Positions 9,288 through 20,149 of a stretch of 64,000 nucleotides of DNA are shown here, piece by piece. Positions within the stretch are counted from its first letter, which is position 1. Each line of letters starts with the position of its first letter. The translations under genes were made by a program, and so were the position numbers. The notes under the pieces are model-generated. The model saw only the letters and a program-made list of their open reading frames with translations. It did not search any database and was not told the origin of the DNA. Source of the DNA: Ixodes scapularis (Eukaryota; Arthropoda; Arachnida; Ixodida; Ixodidae). Location of the stretch: NCBI RefSeq assembly GCF_016920785.2, contig NW_024609835.1:87206243-87270242 (forward strand), in the 5' to 3' direction.

Positions 9288-9459
9288 AGGCCCGTTTACA
9301 CATATGGGACCTAGAGAGGCCAGACCGGTTTTTAAGCCTCTAGCAATGTCTTAGGACCGGATGCACTGCAGCGGCGCTGGTCCTAAGACATCGCAAGAGG
9401 CTTAAAAACCGGTCTGGTCTCTCTCGGTCTTACTCGGTTGAATATGTGTGAACGGCGCC
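9288..9459. mobile_element. Palindromic Harbinger-like MITE, about 170 bp
   Basis: The left end AGGCCCGTTTACACATAT and the complement of the right end, GGCGCCGTTCACACATAT, form imperfect inverted ends. Long arms meet near 9370 (ACCGGTTTTTAAGCCTCT and its complement). TAA flanks each end to within one base. The GTTCACACATA motif is shared with the autonomous Harbinger at 10613. Confidence 0.6.
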
Positions 9460-9874
9460 TAACGCGGCATCAATCACTTTTACATCCACTTGGTCTGCTT
9501 CTACAGCAGCCTGCCATTTTGCGAAGTCCCACCTGAAAAAAAAGCTAGATAAAACAACCGGGAGTTTATACAGAGGCGCCTACTCCCTCCGGAGATGTTC
9601 TTGATGTCCGTTTAGTAGCGACTCCGACGGAGTTACCCGAACCGGAGTCGTGGAGTCACAACTTAACGCGCCCAATGAAGCGATAGATGATGCGGTCGTT
9701 TGCGAAGAGCCGCATGCGTGAGAAAAGCGTAGCCGTGTGACACGGCTATGCCTGCGCGTTGATTGACATTGACACACAGCGACGGACACATGGCGTATAC
9801 ATACGCTGTAAAATGTATCCCATAAAATAAACTACTGATAATTGCCGGTGTAAACAAAATTGCGCGGAAAAGCA

Positions 9875-9957
9875 CCCCCCCCCCCCCCTCCCCTCAGAGA
9901 ACTTCTCAGCCTGCCCTCCCCCCTCCGCTCGGAAAAATGGAAAGTTTACGCCGCTGA
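9875..9957. repeat. Poly-C repeat, uninterrupted copy (empty hAT site)
   Basis: A C tract is followed by CAGAGAACTTCTCAGCCTGC, then GGAAAAATGGAAAGTTTACG and CCGCTGA. It matches 635-673 joined to 2174-2219, and shows the pre-insertion state of the hAT target. Confidence 0.8.
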
Positions 9958-10612
9958 CAATGACTACGGAATGACCGAAGCTTTTGACCAGCTTTCTCGA
10001 CGTGCACGTAACGACGTCGCAGATGATGACGTCGACTCAGCAAATAGACCCGAGCCCGACGCCGAGCTTCCTTCGATGCATTGACTGCACATTGAGGCCC
10101 AGACGAACGCTGACGAAGCACTCGCGTCTAGAGGAGTATTCACACGGGGGGTCCTTTTCGGGGCGGAACCAGCAAGACTCTATCCCCGACTCCAGGGCCC
10201 CTAAACTCGTCAAACACAAAGCTGGGGCCGTAGTCAAAGGAGCGCACGATTGACCTTTCACGACGATGACTTCGCGCTTTTTTTGCCGGCATCCATCGGT
10301 GTGCTCCGTGAACTTTCTGCTCCAACTTTGTGTTTGACGAGTTCAGGACTGCAGCATTCACACGAAAGTCGGGGAGCCTGGAGGGAGGGCAGTGTTATCA
10401 GACGCATTTAGCGGTCGCACTCTCGACAGTAGGACTTGGTGTGCGCTGACTTGGGTAGAAAAAGGAAGGCGTACATAAAACGGCGATACGTGATTATGGC
10501 AGCAGTGCTGTTAGATGCAGAAGGCGACAAACTGATTCCTGCTTAAAGAAAGATGCTCCTTGAATGGCTGGGTGTAACACAAAGCAAGCGGAATCAAAAA
10601 CCAGTTGTATAA
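9958..10612. other. Flank of the Harbinger element, partly repetitive
   Basis: ACTCGTCAAACACAAAG near 10205 is inverted at about 10327-10343. GTATTCACACGGGG at 10137 recurs inverted near 23420-23433, so an older element may surround this region. No gene is recognised. Confidence 0.3.
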
Positions 10613-10652
10613 AGGCCTGTTCACACATACAGCGGAGCGCTTCTGTAGCGCT

Positions 10653-10680
10653 ACGTGAGCGCTCCAAGGAGCGCTCACGT
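10653..10680. repeat. 28-bp palindrome near the left Harbinger terminus
   Basis: ACGTGAGCGCTCC, AA, then the complement. An equivalent palindrome with one mismatch lies near the right terminus (about 23021-23046). A subterminal binding or hairpin function is possible. Confidence 0.7.
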
Positions 10681-10723
10681 GGCGCTTCTCGCGCGTGACT
10701 TAGTTCTAATATAGCGCGCGATT

Positions 10724-10817
10724 AGCGCTTTTTTAGCGCTTTGTTAGCGCTTCTGTAGCGCTTTGTTAGCGCTTCAGTAGCGCTCTGTTAGCGCTCCAGT
10801 AGCGCCTTGTTAGCGCT
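10724..10817. repeat. Left subterminal AGCGCT array, nine sites every 11 bp
   Basis: AGCGCT (one variant, AGCGCC) starts at 10724, 10735, 10746, 10757, 10768, 10779, 10790, 10801 and 10812. The strict 11-bp step puts each palindrome on nearly the same face of the helix. It mirrors the array at the right end. Confidence 0.95.
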
Positions 10818-10894
10818 CCTTGTACCGCGGTGCTGCGGACTAGCGCGTGCACTGCGGTTCCGGTTCCTGTGGTTGGGTGTGCATCAGCAGCACC

Positions 10895-13725
10895 ATGGCG
10901 GACATGTGGGATGCTGAGATAGAAATGCGACAAATGCTGTTGCATACACAATTAGTGCATATGTGTGTTGACGGCTCAACGCCAAGAAGAGCCTTCTGGG
11001 TTCGTGAAATCTTTTGGCACCGAGATACCGACGGGTACCCGGCGAACCTTGTTCCTAGGCTGAGGGACCGAGACACGGAGCTCTTTCGAAGGTGAGTGTT
11101 AGTTCTTGCATAAATAAAACAATCATGAATGTCCTTCTCATTTACAGCCGGGAACCCAAATTAATAGACTGCAATTACATTTCCAGCTTTCTACGTATGA
11201 CGCCCGCTAGCTTCACCAGTCTACTCGAGATGGTCCGCCCCCTGATAACTCGACAAGACACACGATGGCGGCAGAGCATCCCGGCTGACCAACGGCTCAT
11301 GCTGACACTGAGGTACGCGAGCTTCATTTCTAAAAGCACAACTCGCTCGCAAATACTTCGAACATTTCTACCGTGGCAACAGAGCAAACACCGTGAAGCA
11401 TATAACTTTCTAAATTCGAAAACAATTTCCATATGTAGTATTTCACTGAAGGTGCTTCGATAATAAGAATCCTAATATTTGAAGGCACGAGTATTAAGGT
11501 CATGCGTCTTTTTATGGGTGCAATAAAATGCGCTGGGTGTTTACAAATAGTATTCACTGGCGGAATCGCGTTCGTTGTAGGGCGCCTCGACGTCTGTCTG
11601 ACAGGGTAAAGACATCCTTTGTCGTACCGAATGCCGCCTGCACGTGCCAAGAAAAGATATATACAAACATTAGCCAAAGAAATGAGGAGGCTATGCTTCA
11701 AAGCACTGACTATAAAGCTCAGCGCTCGAGCCGGGTGACACCGGAGCGCGTGCACTTTACAAAAACATAGAAAGCGATGGGGAAGGAAATTTTCCAAGAT
11801 GTCATCGGTCGTTGTAAACTCCCTCAATGTTTCTTTTTTTTTTTTATCGAGGGAGTTTACGTTGTTGTTGCTGAGCGCGCGCTAACGGGGACCTCAGTTT
11901 TTATTCAGGAACGTACACCCACACCATCGATACCACTGATCTCTATGACAATTTGCTGGAGCGCGCTTGCACGCGATTGTGGCCACCGGGTCGGCTATAT
12001 TCTGGCCATACCAACATGGGAATCGCAGACGCTGTGGAGGCTGCTTGTGCTGCCCTTCTCCAGTGCTGCGCTTCACCGATTCTAACCTTTATAGCAGTCG
12101 CCGCAATGTCTCGTCGGCCGTGTTGGTATGCCCATAAACATAACCGACCGGTGGTCGCATTTGCGGGGCAGTAAGCTCGATCCAGCAAGTGATTATAGAG
12201 ATCACTGATCAAGACTGCCATTCTTGGCAGAGGATAAAATATTATTCTTTCTGAGCCTGTGCTGTAAGCGGAGGGCGCAAGTACGGCTATCAGTGACGTC
12301 ATTTAAATGCCATATATTAACCTAAGCAATGCACATGCTTTTCTTTGAAATGCTGTATCTTTATTTGGCTGATATTTAGTTTTCAAAGTAATGATAATTA
12401 TGTAATGTGTGCTCATAGGTTCCTTGGAAGTGGAGATACCCAAAAAAGTATATCATTTGGATTTCTCACCGGGCACTCAACAACGAGCGTGCAAATTTCA
12501 AGCACGTGCCAGGCTCTATGGCAGTGTCTCGTTCCGAACTACGTGAAGAAACCGGGCTCCCCATCAGAATGGGCGTCTGTTGCTGACGACTTTCACAGGC
12601 TGTGGAATTTTCCACACTGTGTTGGCGCCATGGACGGAAAGCACATCACCATCGAGTGCCAGCTGCTGAGTGGATCAACACATTTCAGCTACAAGCACGC
12701 ATTCAGCAAAGTAAATTGGGCCATATCATTTTCACGTGATAACTTGGATTTTTTTTTCTAAATATTGCATCCAGAAAAGTGATGAAATTTAAAGACATAC
12801 ATCGCAAAATAAGAATACAGACAGGAAAGGCACGCAACAGCCTCTTCGTAGTTATGTTGCACGTCTTTCTTATAAGTAAATCACGAACTCCCTCACGCTT
12901 CTGTGTTTATAACTTTGGAAGTTTACTCAACGGTTTACTCGCTACATTATAAAACTCTGTTCTGAATTACTTGGTTGACCAGCACACTTTCTAATATACA
13001 CTTGTATTATATTTTTCAGGTCCTAATGGCTGTCGTTGACGCCCGGTACCGCTTTTTGCTGGTGGACATTGGCCGACCCGGCAGTGAAAGCGATGGCGGC
13101 ATTTTATCAAGGAGTGAGATCGGACTGAGCCTGGAAAAGGGCACATTGGGCTTTCCTCCATCGAAGTCCCTGCCCGGGCCAAGCAAAGAAATGCCATTCG
13201 TCATAGTCGGAGATGAGGCATTTCCTCTGAAAACATATTTAATGAAACCATACCCCAAAGTGGATATCAACAAAGACCAGAACGACGAAGGCAAGGGAGA
13301 AGCGCTCAAGAAGCGTGTATTTAACTACACTGTCCCGAGCACGGAGGGTCTCAGAAAATGCTTTTGGAATCCTCTCAAACCGGTGGAGAAGTTTTAGAAG
13401 AACTTTCAAAGCATCGGAAAAGAACACTGTTGCCTACATAGGCGCCTGTGTTGCCCTCCACAATTTTCTGCTTTCTGAGGTCCACAGCCGAAGCATCTAC
13501 TGCCTTCCAGCTCTTCTTGAGAGGGAAAATGACAAGCATTTGGCTGAAGGGCCAAGCGGAGCAGAAAACACTGAAGGGCGCACAGTGCTTCAACACCTCC
13601 CTCGCTTGCCCAGCTCAGCCAAACATGACCAGCCAGCGGCTCAAGTTCGGAATGATTTTGCAGACTATTTCTCTGATCAAGGTTCTGTCAAGTGGCAAAA
13701 CAAGATTGTCACAAGAGCGAGTTAG
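10895..13725 (+). pseudogene. PIF/Harbinger (HARBI1-type) DDE transposase, four exons, one frame change
   Basis: The exons I infer are 10895-11091, 11187-11312, 12419-12710 and 13020-13725, joined by GT/AG boundaries in matching phase (AAG|GTGAGT to CCAG|CTTT; GAG|GTACG to ATAG|GTT; AAA|GTAAAT to CAG|GTC). The product, about 439 residues, has ELFRSFLRMTPASF, then FLGSGDTQKS, then GAMDGKH (first catalytic Asp), DIGRPGSESDGGI, GDEAFPL (second Asp) and RRVSENAFGIL (catalytic Glu), as in HARBI1 and PIF transposases. It cuts at the element ends and integrates at TWA sites, normally with a SANT/MADF partner. At about 13329, between FNY and LSRARR, the frame shifts by net +1, consistent with loss of 2 bp from one codon. 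Everything else is open, so this is a very recently inactivated copy or a sequence error. Confidence 0.9.
11933..12209. mobile_element. Foldback MITE in transposase intron 2
   Basis: CACTGATCTCTAT near 11934 pairs with a complement near 12195-12207. The arms stay alignable through TTGCTGGA and CCATACCAACA. A smaller hairpin, GTAAACTCCCTC and its complement around a T tract, lies at 11814-11860. Confidence 0.55.
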
Positions 13726-13727
13726 AT

Positions 13728-16270
13728 TTATTGGTGCATGAGGCGTTCCTCTTCGTAGTCCAACAGCTGTTGTTGCACAACGGACATTGCCCTTAAGGCC
13801 TGCAGCCTAGGCATCTTTCTCAGGCGCTCGGCCACCATCATTCCAAAGTGATGAAAGTCGTCATTTTGGCGAGTCATCTGCTGCGCCCGCCTTGCTTCGT
13901 TCAATCCTCGGAGATTTTCTTTGATACAGTATACGATGTCTTGGCTTCGTCTTTGCCTGTAATATATATTTTGAACAATAGGAAGAAGTTTATTTTCTTG
14001 ACATATGTTGCATGGTTTTCATATGTTTTATATTTTCACATAATTATCGTTTTACGCGTTATTATAAAAAGGATGTTATTATAAAGTGCGACACTGTAAA
14101 ATGGAAAACCAAACAACTGCTTTTTATTTTACCTCACCCTACACTTTATAAATTTCAATAATGGAGTCAAGAAAAAGGCACGAAGGATCGGCGCACTCCA
14201 CTCATACTCCATTTCTTGTTTCTTTTTTTTTTTCTAGCATAAAACGTTTTCTGACTCAGTAATATACATAAATCAGCAAAGCTTCCTAGCCTTGCGGTTT
14301 TCATCCCGGATGCGAAACGATTTGATTCGTTTAGCAGCAGTATAACTATGAGTTCTGAAAGGGAGAGCTGTGAACGCCACGTCGATCATTAGTTCTACCG
14401 ATATATACGGCAGAACCTTGGGACTCATATTTTTTGGTCGCAGCCACGCAGGAATACATTTAAAAAAGGAAAAGTATAAGATTGTACAACCATAAAAATC
14501 TGCAAGCATATACCTCGTTGTTCCTCTGCCCGTTGTTTGTGGAGCTCTGTAAAAGAACATGCCTGATTACGGCAGCTCGGAATAAAAGTGTTTATTACAG
14601 ATACTACTTCTTTAATAAAAGAGTAAATAATGAAGCGAAAACGTCAAATTCAGTTTAAAAAATCTTGGCTTTTAATACCAATCTGGTTGTTCGTACGATA
14701 AAAAAAAAACACTTCGTGGTATCAGCAATTTTGTTTTGTCTCTATGTCCATATCTGCCGCCCTCAAGAAATTACCGGCAAAGAAATAATCATACATTATG
14801 AAAATAAATATTAAAACTCAAAATAACTAAACAAAGAACACCAAAACTTACGTCTCACCGCGTCCTTGCTCTAAGGTATTTGTCCTGGAGGAAGAAATAA
14901 TGTTATTTTGCAGTCTTTCATCTTGTGCAATAAATAGAGTGAAAACCAAGCTCACGTGTCTTCTGTAATCTCCGTTGTTAAACTAGTTTCGGAGCTGCAA
15001 ATTAAAATTTTTCTTTCGAGAAGAGTACAAAAATTGCACTCATTTTCTACCAATAGACATGTATGTGGTACTTCATATATGCATTCTAGACCAAATGCAC
15101 AGCACCCAGAGACGCTATTGTGGTGGCGCATAGTTCGACAGTGCTAGTCACTTACTTGGCAAGAGTTTCCTCTACTCCGCTGTCCTTACCGGGAGTTCTC
15201 ATGTTGTTGCTGCAATGTACCCCGCGGCATGAGACCAAATGTGTCACGTCTAAATATTAAAATTGATGCTTACATCAGGGAAGACACGCTGTCATGAGCA
15301 GGGTGGTCTTCGGTCAAGCTAACAGCAGGTCTCGCTGAAGGGCTGAGGTTTGACAGCGTCCTAATAAGAATAAAGACATTTCTGAACACGTTTAAATTGA
15401 ACTCGATGTATATGAACCGTACTTACCACTCTGTTGGTACTACCCGGCTTCTCAACAGGCTATCCATTGATCGATAGTGCTTCCAAGCTGGAGGCGGAGT
15501 GTAGGAAGAGCCGCTCCTCGTATTTTCCTCGTATTTTCGTTTCAACTTCCCAAATTTTGTTTTCATAGTTCGAAATGTTTGAGACGCCTCAATTCCTGAG
15601 ATAAGATTACCAGAACAATTATATTTCTCACCCTATCTTTTATTTTCGAGCACACACCATGCATGTACAGGGTGTCACAAAAGAAAATTTACACGGTCTT
15701 TTTTACCGCAAAAATAAACTAGACATCGCCGAACGTTCATTCTCCGCCCAAAGATAGAGCTAGAGGTCACAACCAGATGCCAAAGTTTCAGCCCGATCCG
15801 ATAACCTAATCAAAAGTTATAAGTGATTTTCTGAAAATTTCAATGGGAAAATGGGGCCCATTTTTGCCCGTTTTCGGTTTCTGGTGCCCATAGAGCCCCA
15901 TGTGTTCGAAAACTCCGTCGGCCGCCATTTTCCCATTTAAATTTTCAGAAAATCAGTTATAAATTTTGATTAAGTTATCGGATCGGGCTGAAACTTTAGC
16001 ATGTGGTTGTGACCTCTAGCGCTACCTTTGGGCGGATAATGAGCGTTCGGCGATGTCTAGTTTATTTTTTGCGGTAAAAAAGACCGTGTAAATTTTCTTT
16101 TGTGACACCCTGTATATCGCTTCAATCAAAACCTTACCTGATACGCCTAGTTCTTTGCCGATCAGCTCCCACCTATTATTTTTTAACTCCGTGTCTTTAA
16201 AACCAGGGTCACGCATGTCGAATAGGAAGCGATGAGGTCGTACGGAATCAATTAGTCGCTCAAAGTCCAT
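13728..16270 (-). CDS. Harbinger partner protein with MADF and BESS domains, seven exons, 245 aa
   Basis: The exons I infer on minus are 16270-16138, 15595-15427, 15360-15274, 15209-15156, 14884-14852, 14546-14514 and 13956-13728. All introns have GT/AG ends and phases match, giving 738 nt with no internal stop. Residues 1 to about 100 form a MADF (SANT/Myb-like) domain: LIDSVRPHRFLFDMRD, NNRWELIGKELGVS, FGKLKRKYEENTRSG and PAWKHYRSMDSLL. The C-terminus has a BESS-like motif, DDFHHFGMMVAERLRKMP followed by ALRAMS and a Glu-rich helix. In known Harbingers the SANT/MADF partner binds the element ends and imports the transposase into the nucleus. Its TAA stop (13730-13728) is 2 bp from the transposase TAG (13723-13725). 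The start is the first ATG of the MADF frame. Its 5' UTR is cut off from the right terminus by the Merlin insertion. Confidence 0.85.
15668..16112. mobile_element. Mariner-type foldback MITE in intron 1 of the MADF gene
   Basis: CAGGGTGTCACAAAAGAAAA at the left and its complement at the right are flanked by TA on both sides (15666-15667, 16113-16114). The arms are about 200 bp and contain CGGATCGGGCTGAAACTTT-like sequence. TA duplication plus CAGGGTG ends fit Tc1/mariner MITEs. Confidence 0.85.
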
Positions 16271-16397
16271 GACTCTGGTTTACCTGCCCGACCCTTTGCC
16301 TGGAGAGCGGCTCTTTTACTTCTTCTTCTTTCAGCACCACAGGAAAAACAACAACAAAGGAATCGCCGTGCACGCGCTGTTCCGCAGCAGCAGGCAC

Positions 16398-17475
16398 GGC
16401 AGTTTGATACTTTAGACCCATGTTACGGATAAAAAAAACAGGACGCGGGATGGCCAAAAAAACATGCTTTTCGTGCAAGGCTCGTCAAATTATGAGGCGC
16501 TGGAGAAATGCAGCCTTCTGCGTTAAGTCCGTATTTCGAACTCTTTTTGTTCGCCTTCCGCCAATTGAAAAGCATGCGGGAAGGGCCTTAGAACGCATTT
16601 GGTATCGCTGCGCCGCAGCGTTCTTCCGCATTAAAAAGTTCGTCTGCTTTCCTCGCCGTCACCATGGCAACGAACGCCGAATGAATAGAAGCACGCATGG
16701 TACCGCCGCGTTAAGCTAGCAACAGCTGGCGCCATTTTACGAACGCCGTCTGCTAGCCAAAGCCGAACGCGGTTTGTCAGATCAACCACCTCCGCCGGTG
16801 CGCCGCCAGCAAAGACGACGAAGCTGAGACACGCCGACGGCGATCGAGCAAGCAACAACACTGCGGGACGACTGCAACGGCGGCATTTATTCGGATCAAA
16901 GGCCGTATTCGCCGGTGCGGTGCTAGCAAAGACGACGAAGCTGAGGCACGCCGACGGCGAATGGGCGAGCAACAGCACCGCGGGACGACTGCAACTGCGG
17001 CATTTATTCAGATCAAAGGCGGGAAATAAGCAGGAACAATTTTTATTTGAATCATAACACCCGATATCCAAGTTGGGGACCACATACCTTTGCTGGGTCC
17101 TTCCTGTGAACTTTTTACAGAGACACGGGGTGCCGCATTCAAAACACAGCTCCGTTTGCAAAAGATGGGGGCCCTGAAAAGGACCGTTTAGACCGCTACC
17201 AGAACCTATATAACTGACGTAACGAGCACTTCACGAGCGGTTGGCGCATAAGTCGTCTTTATGCACGCAGGCGGGCGACGGGCTCAGCGCAGCGGATCCC
17301 TCGGAGTCACCGGGGCCGTCAGAATCCTCGCTCTGTCTGCGTCGGGGCTCTAGATTTTGGCGGCCGCGGCCACGAACGACTGGAATCTATCAGTGTCTCC
17401 GCGCGCCTTGTCTCTCCTCCAAAACATGAACTTTCCAAGTTGACCAGTGAAATGGTGGCTCTCGCGCCGTCCAGA
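16398..17475. repeat. Left terminal inverted repeat of the Merlin element, 1,078 bp
   Basis: It matches the complement of 21789-22866 nearly base for base, ending at CTCGCGCCGTCCAGA. It contains a 117-bp tandem duplication (AGCAAAGACGACGAAGCTGA at 16808 and 16925) and the last 41 codons plus stop of the transposase. Confidence 0.9.
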
Positions 17476-18190
17476 TGGAAGAGAGTTTTTGACGTGGGCC
17501 CAGGTGCAATCCACCGTATTGGTGTGCGCACCAGTGTTCGCGTCGACAAAGTTAAGCTTGTGGTTGACGGTGAGGTGTGTGAAGCGAGCGTCATCTGCAA
17601 GCTTGCGATAGCCAGCCCAACAATCAGTGATTATTCTTGTTTCAGGGCGGACCCACTCGGCTATTAGCCCTTGCAGGGTTTTAGCGTCACGGGTCTCCAC
17701 GGGAACAAGAAAGCAGCACCGGCTGCAACGCGCCACACCGCCGAAAACCCACTGGCCAGGCCTTAAATACCCGCGATGGTACTTGTGCCGACCGAACATA
17801 CTCTCGTCTAGTTCTACAGTCACGCCTTCGCCACCAATCATGTCTGAATGCTTAAAGACGGCATTTACCACAACCTCCCGACAAAGGCTCGCCCAATCAG
17901 TTATTGTCTTACTTGCGATATCAGCCTCCCGCTGAATGACGGCGCACGGTAGGTTCTGGCATCCGGAGGATGATTTTCATGAGTTGGAGAAGCGTCAGGT
18001 GCGTGCGATCCTTCGAAAAAAGAACCGCTCCGTACCGAGACCTCGCCCCGGCACTGAACTTTGACCGGCTTCCTCTTGGGCACCTCACAAATCATCCACA
18101 CACCGCACCCCCCCGTGTAGCCATCCGCAGATCTAGCGCGGACTTGCAGCTTGTCATCGCAGCTTCGCACTCTGGACACGCATGAAAACC
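17350..18190 (-). pseudogene. Merlin (ISXO2/IS1595-like) transposase, frameshifted
   Basis: The C-terminal 174 codons (17871-17350) are open and read ELDESMFGRHKYHRGYLRPG (first Asp), VFGGVARCSR, TDCWAGYRKL (second Asp), LTVNHKLNFVDANTGAHT, then NTVDCTWAHVK. This is the DDE_Tnp_IS1595/ISXO2 signature, which catalyses cut-and-paste transposition. The third acidic position carries Asp (GAT) where the family usually has Glu. Upstream pieces lie in other frames: CPECEAAM near 18185, VQCRGEVSVRSGSFFEGSH near 18030 and LTLLQLMKIILRMPEP near 17970. At least three frame changes are needed, so the gene is dead. The N-terminal exon may be the conserved frame at 21426-21535. Confidence 0.85.
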
Positions 18191-19009
18191 CAGGAGCCAG
18201 GAGCAGGCCAACGCGCTAAAGCAAATTAATTGCTTCAAGAGGGTCTTTCATGGCGCCAAGAAGACGGCACAAGTTGAACGCCATGGCACTGCGATGCTCG
18301 CCTCTGGAAGAATAAAGCGCCGAGGGGGAACTGCGCGCTTCTTTGCATTTATTATTTTTATTTTATCCGCCATTTTATGCCTCGTGACACAATTCTAACA
18401 AACTCATTGGTTGATCGGTCGGACCACACCATCGCGTGACAAACAAAAAAAAAAAACGCCAAACGTATGTCCACGGTCGGCATCGTCACAGAGAAGGGAG
18501 CAGTCGAACCCAACAACAAAATGAAGTAACAAAGTGAATAACAATTTAAAAAAAGTAAGAAGGGAGCCGTTGGAGTTTCGGACGGCGTCTTCTTTGATAA
18601 GAGGAGCTGCTCTGGCCAGAGCGGCCAGCGCAGCTGTGCTGCTCTGGCTGCTCGGAATATTTCTTTTTTATTCTTTTTCTTACTCTACAGGGTGCCACGA
18701 CCCTTATTTGAAGCTGATTTGTTAAATTAATAACAAACAACGCGTTGGAACGGAGGAGGTAGAGTGTCTTTGCGTCAGAATTTGACGTGGTAGAAAAGAA
18801 AAGAAAATAACGAATGCACAATTGAAGAGTTTCAGCGAATATAGGGGGCGCTCCGATCAATCCAACATGGCGGACAAGAGGGGGATAGATTTGCGACGCC
18901 CGTAGACCGGTAGCGTATAAATAAAACAAAGCGTGTAGTTCTCTGTTTGTTGCCGTGTGCGAGACGATCATCGTTTCAACCAAGACCTACCGTGATGCTA
19001 CAGATGAAG

Positions 19010-20144
19010 TCTTCAAGCCAGTTGAAGGCAAGAAATCTTGCCAGAGTCAAGATATGTGTGCAAGCGTTCGACGTGAGCTCTCACTTCTGGTGCAGCTGTC
19101 ATCAAGTTGAACCGAATGTACGCGGGTCCAAAGAAAGGTACATATCAACAATGTTCGCGCGTTGAAACTATGACGCGTACTTTATCTAAGACTAAACTTA
19201 TCGGTCTGTGGCTACAAACATTTTCGTTGACGTTGCTTAGATGATGTAACCATTCAGGCCTCGCATTAAAAGGTGTCGCGAACTCTTCGGTTGTTCTAGT
19301 TAATTGCGCTAAAAAGCGGTTGGATAGAAAGTATGACAACTACAGCATACAAGGGACGATTGAGGTTTTTATCCTGCGTATCGAAACATCGGTATCCTTG
19401 GTGTTATCTTGCGATCAGCTGGTCGCCGATCGTCCTGTTTTTACGCGTAATGTAAACACTCCCCAGAAGCGCCAACCTTATTTCTATGTGCTTGTGCACC
19501 CCTACAAGCCTCGTTTTGGCTCTTGTGGAAAGCTTTATTGTAATAGCAATAGTCTCATCGGTCATTCGAGTTGTATGTGCCACGGTGATATCTGCTGACA
19601 AACAAGTCTGTATTAAATGCGAGAAGGAGAACGAAGGTAAAGCTTTTTTAACTGTTTTCTTTTTACAGAACAGGGCAAAGCTTCTAAAACAAGACCAAAC
19701 TAAGCTGATATTTGAGTGTGCTCAAGAATGAATGCCAAAGGTGCTTATGCTAAGTGGTAGATGTATGCAGTTGATTTTCTGTTTGCCTCTGCATTGTAAA
19801 TTGGAAGATATGTATCAGCAGAAGACACATGTCCTTTTGGAAATGTCTTTTATTAGGGCAAAAATAGGTTTTCCTACACAACCGAAGAGTCGCAACACCA
19901 TTTAATGCGAGGCCTGAATAGTTACATCATCTAAGCAACGTCAACGAAAATGTTTGTAGCCGCAGACCGATAAATTTAGGTTTAGATAAGTATGCGTCAT
20001 AGTTTCAGCCTCAAACACGCAACATTGTTGATATGCACCTTTCTTGATGACAACTGCACCAACGTGAGAGAGCCCACGTCGTCGAACACTTGCACACACA
20101 TCTTGACTATGGTATAACAAGATTTCTTGCTTGAAGTGAAGATC
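19010..20144. repeat. Inner inverted-repeat pair of the Merlin core (19010-19296 with 19877-20144)
   Basis: GTCGCGAACTCTTCGGTTGT (19275) and the inverted ACAACCGAAGAGTCGC (19879), TTTTCGTTGACGTTGCTTAG and its complement, and TCAAGATATGTGTGCAAG with its variant complement define arms of about 270-290 bp. Divergence is clearly higher than in the 1,078-bp terminal repeats. Confidence 0.8.
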
Positions 20145-20149
20145 ATCTT

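Noticed and set aside
16631..17161. Cys-rich 176-codon frame in the left Merlin arm (and 211 codons in the right arm)
   Set aside because: It is present twice only because the arms are duplicates, includes a 117-bp tandem repeat, and matches no family I know. It is probably 3' UTR of the transposase.
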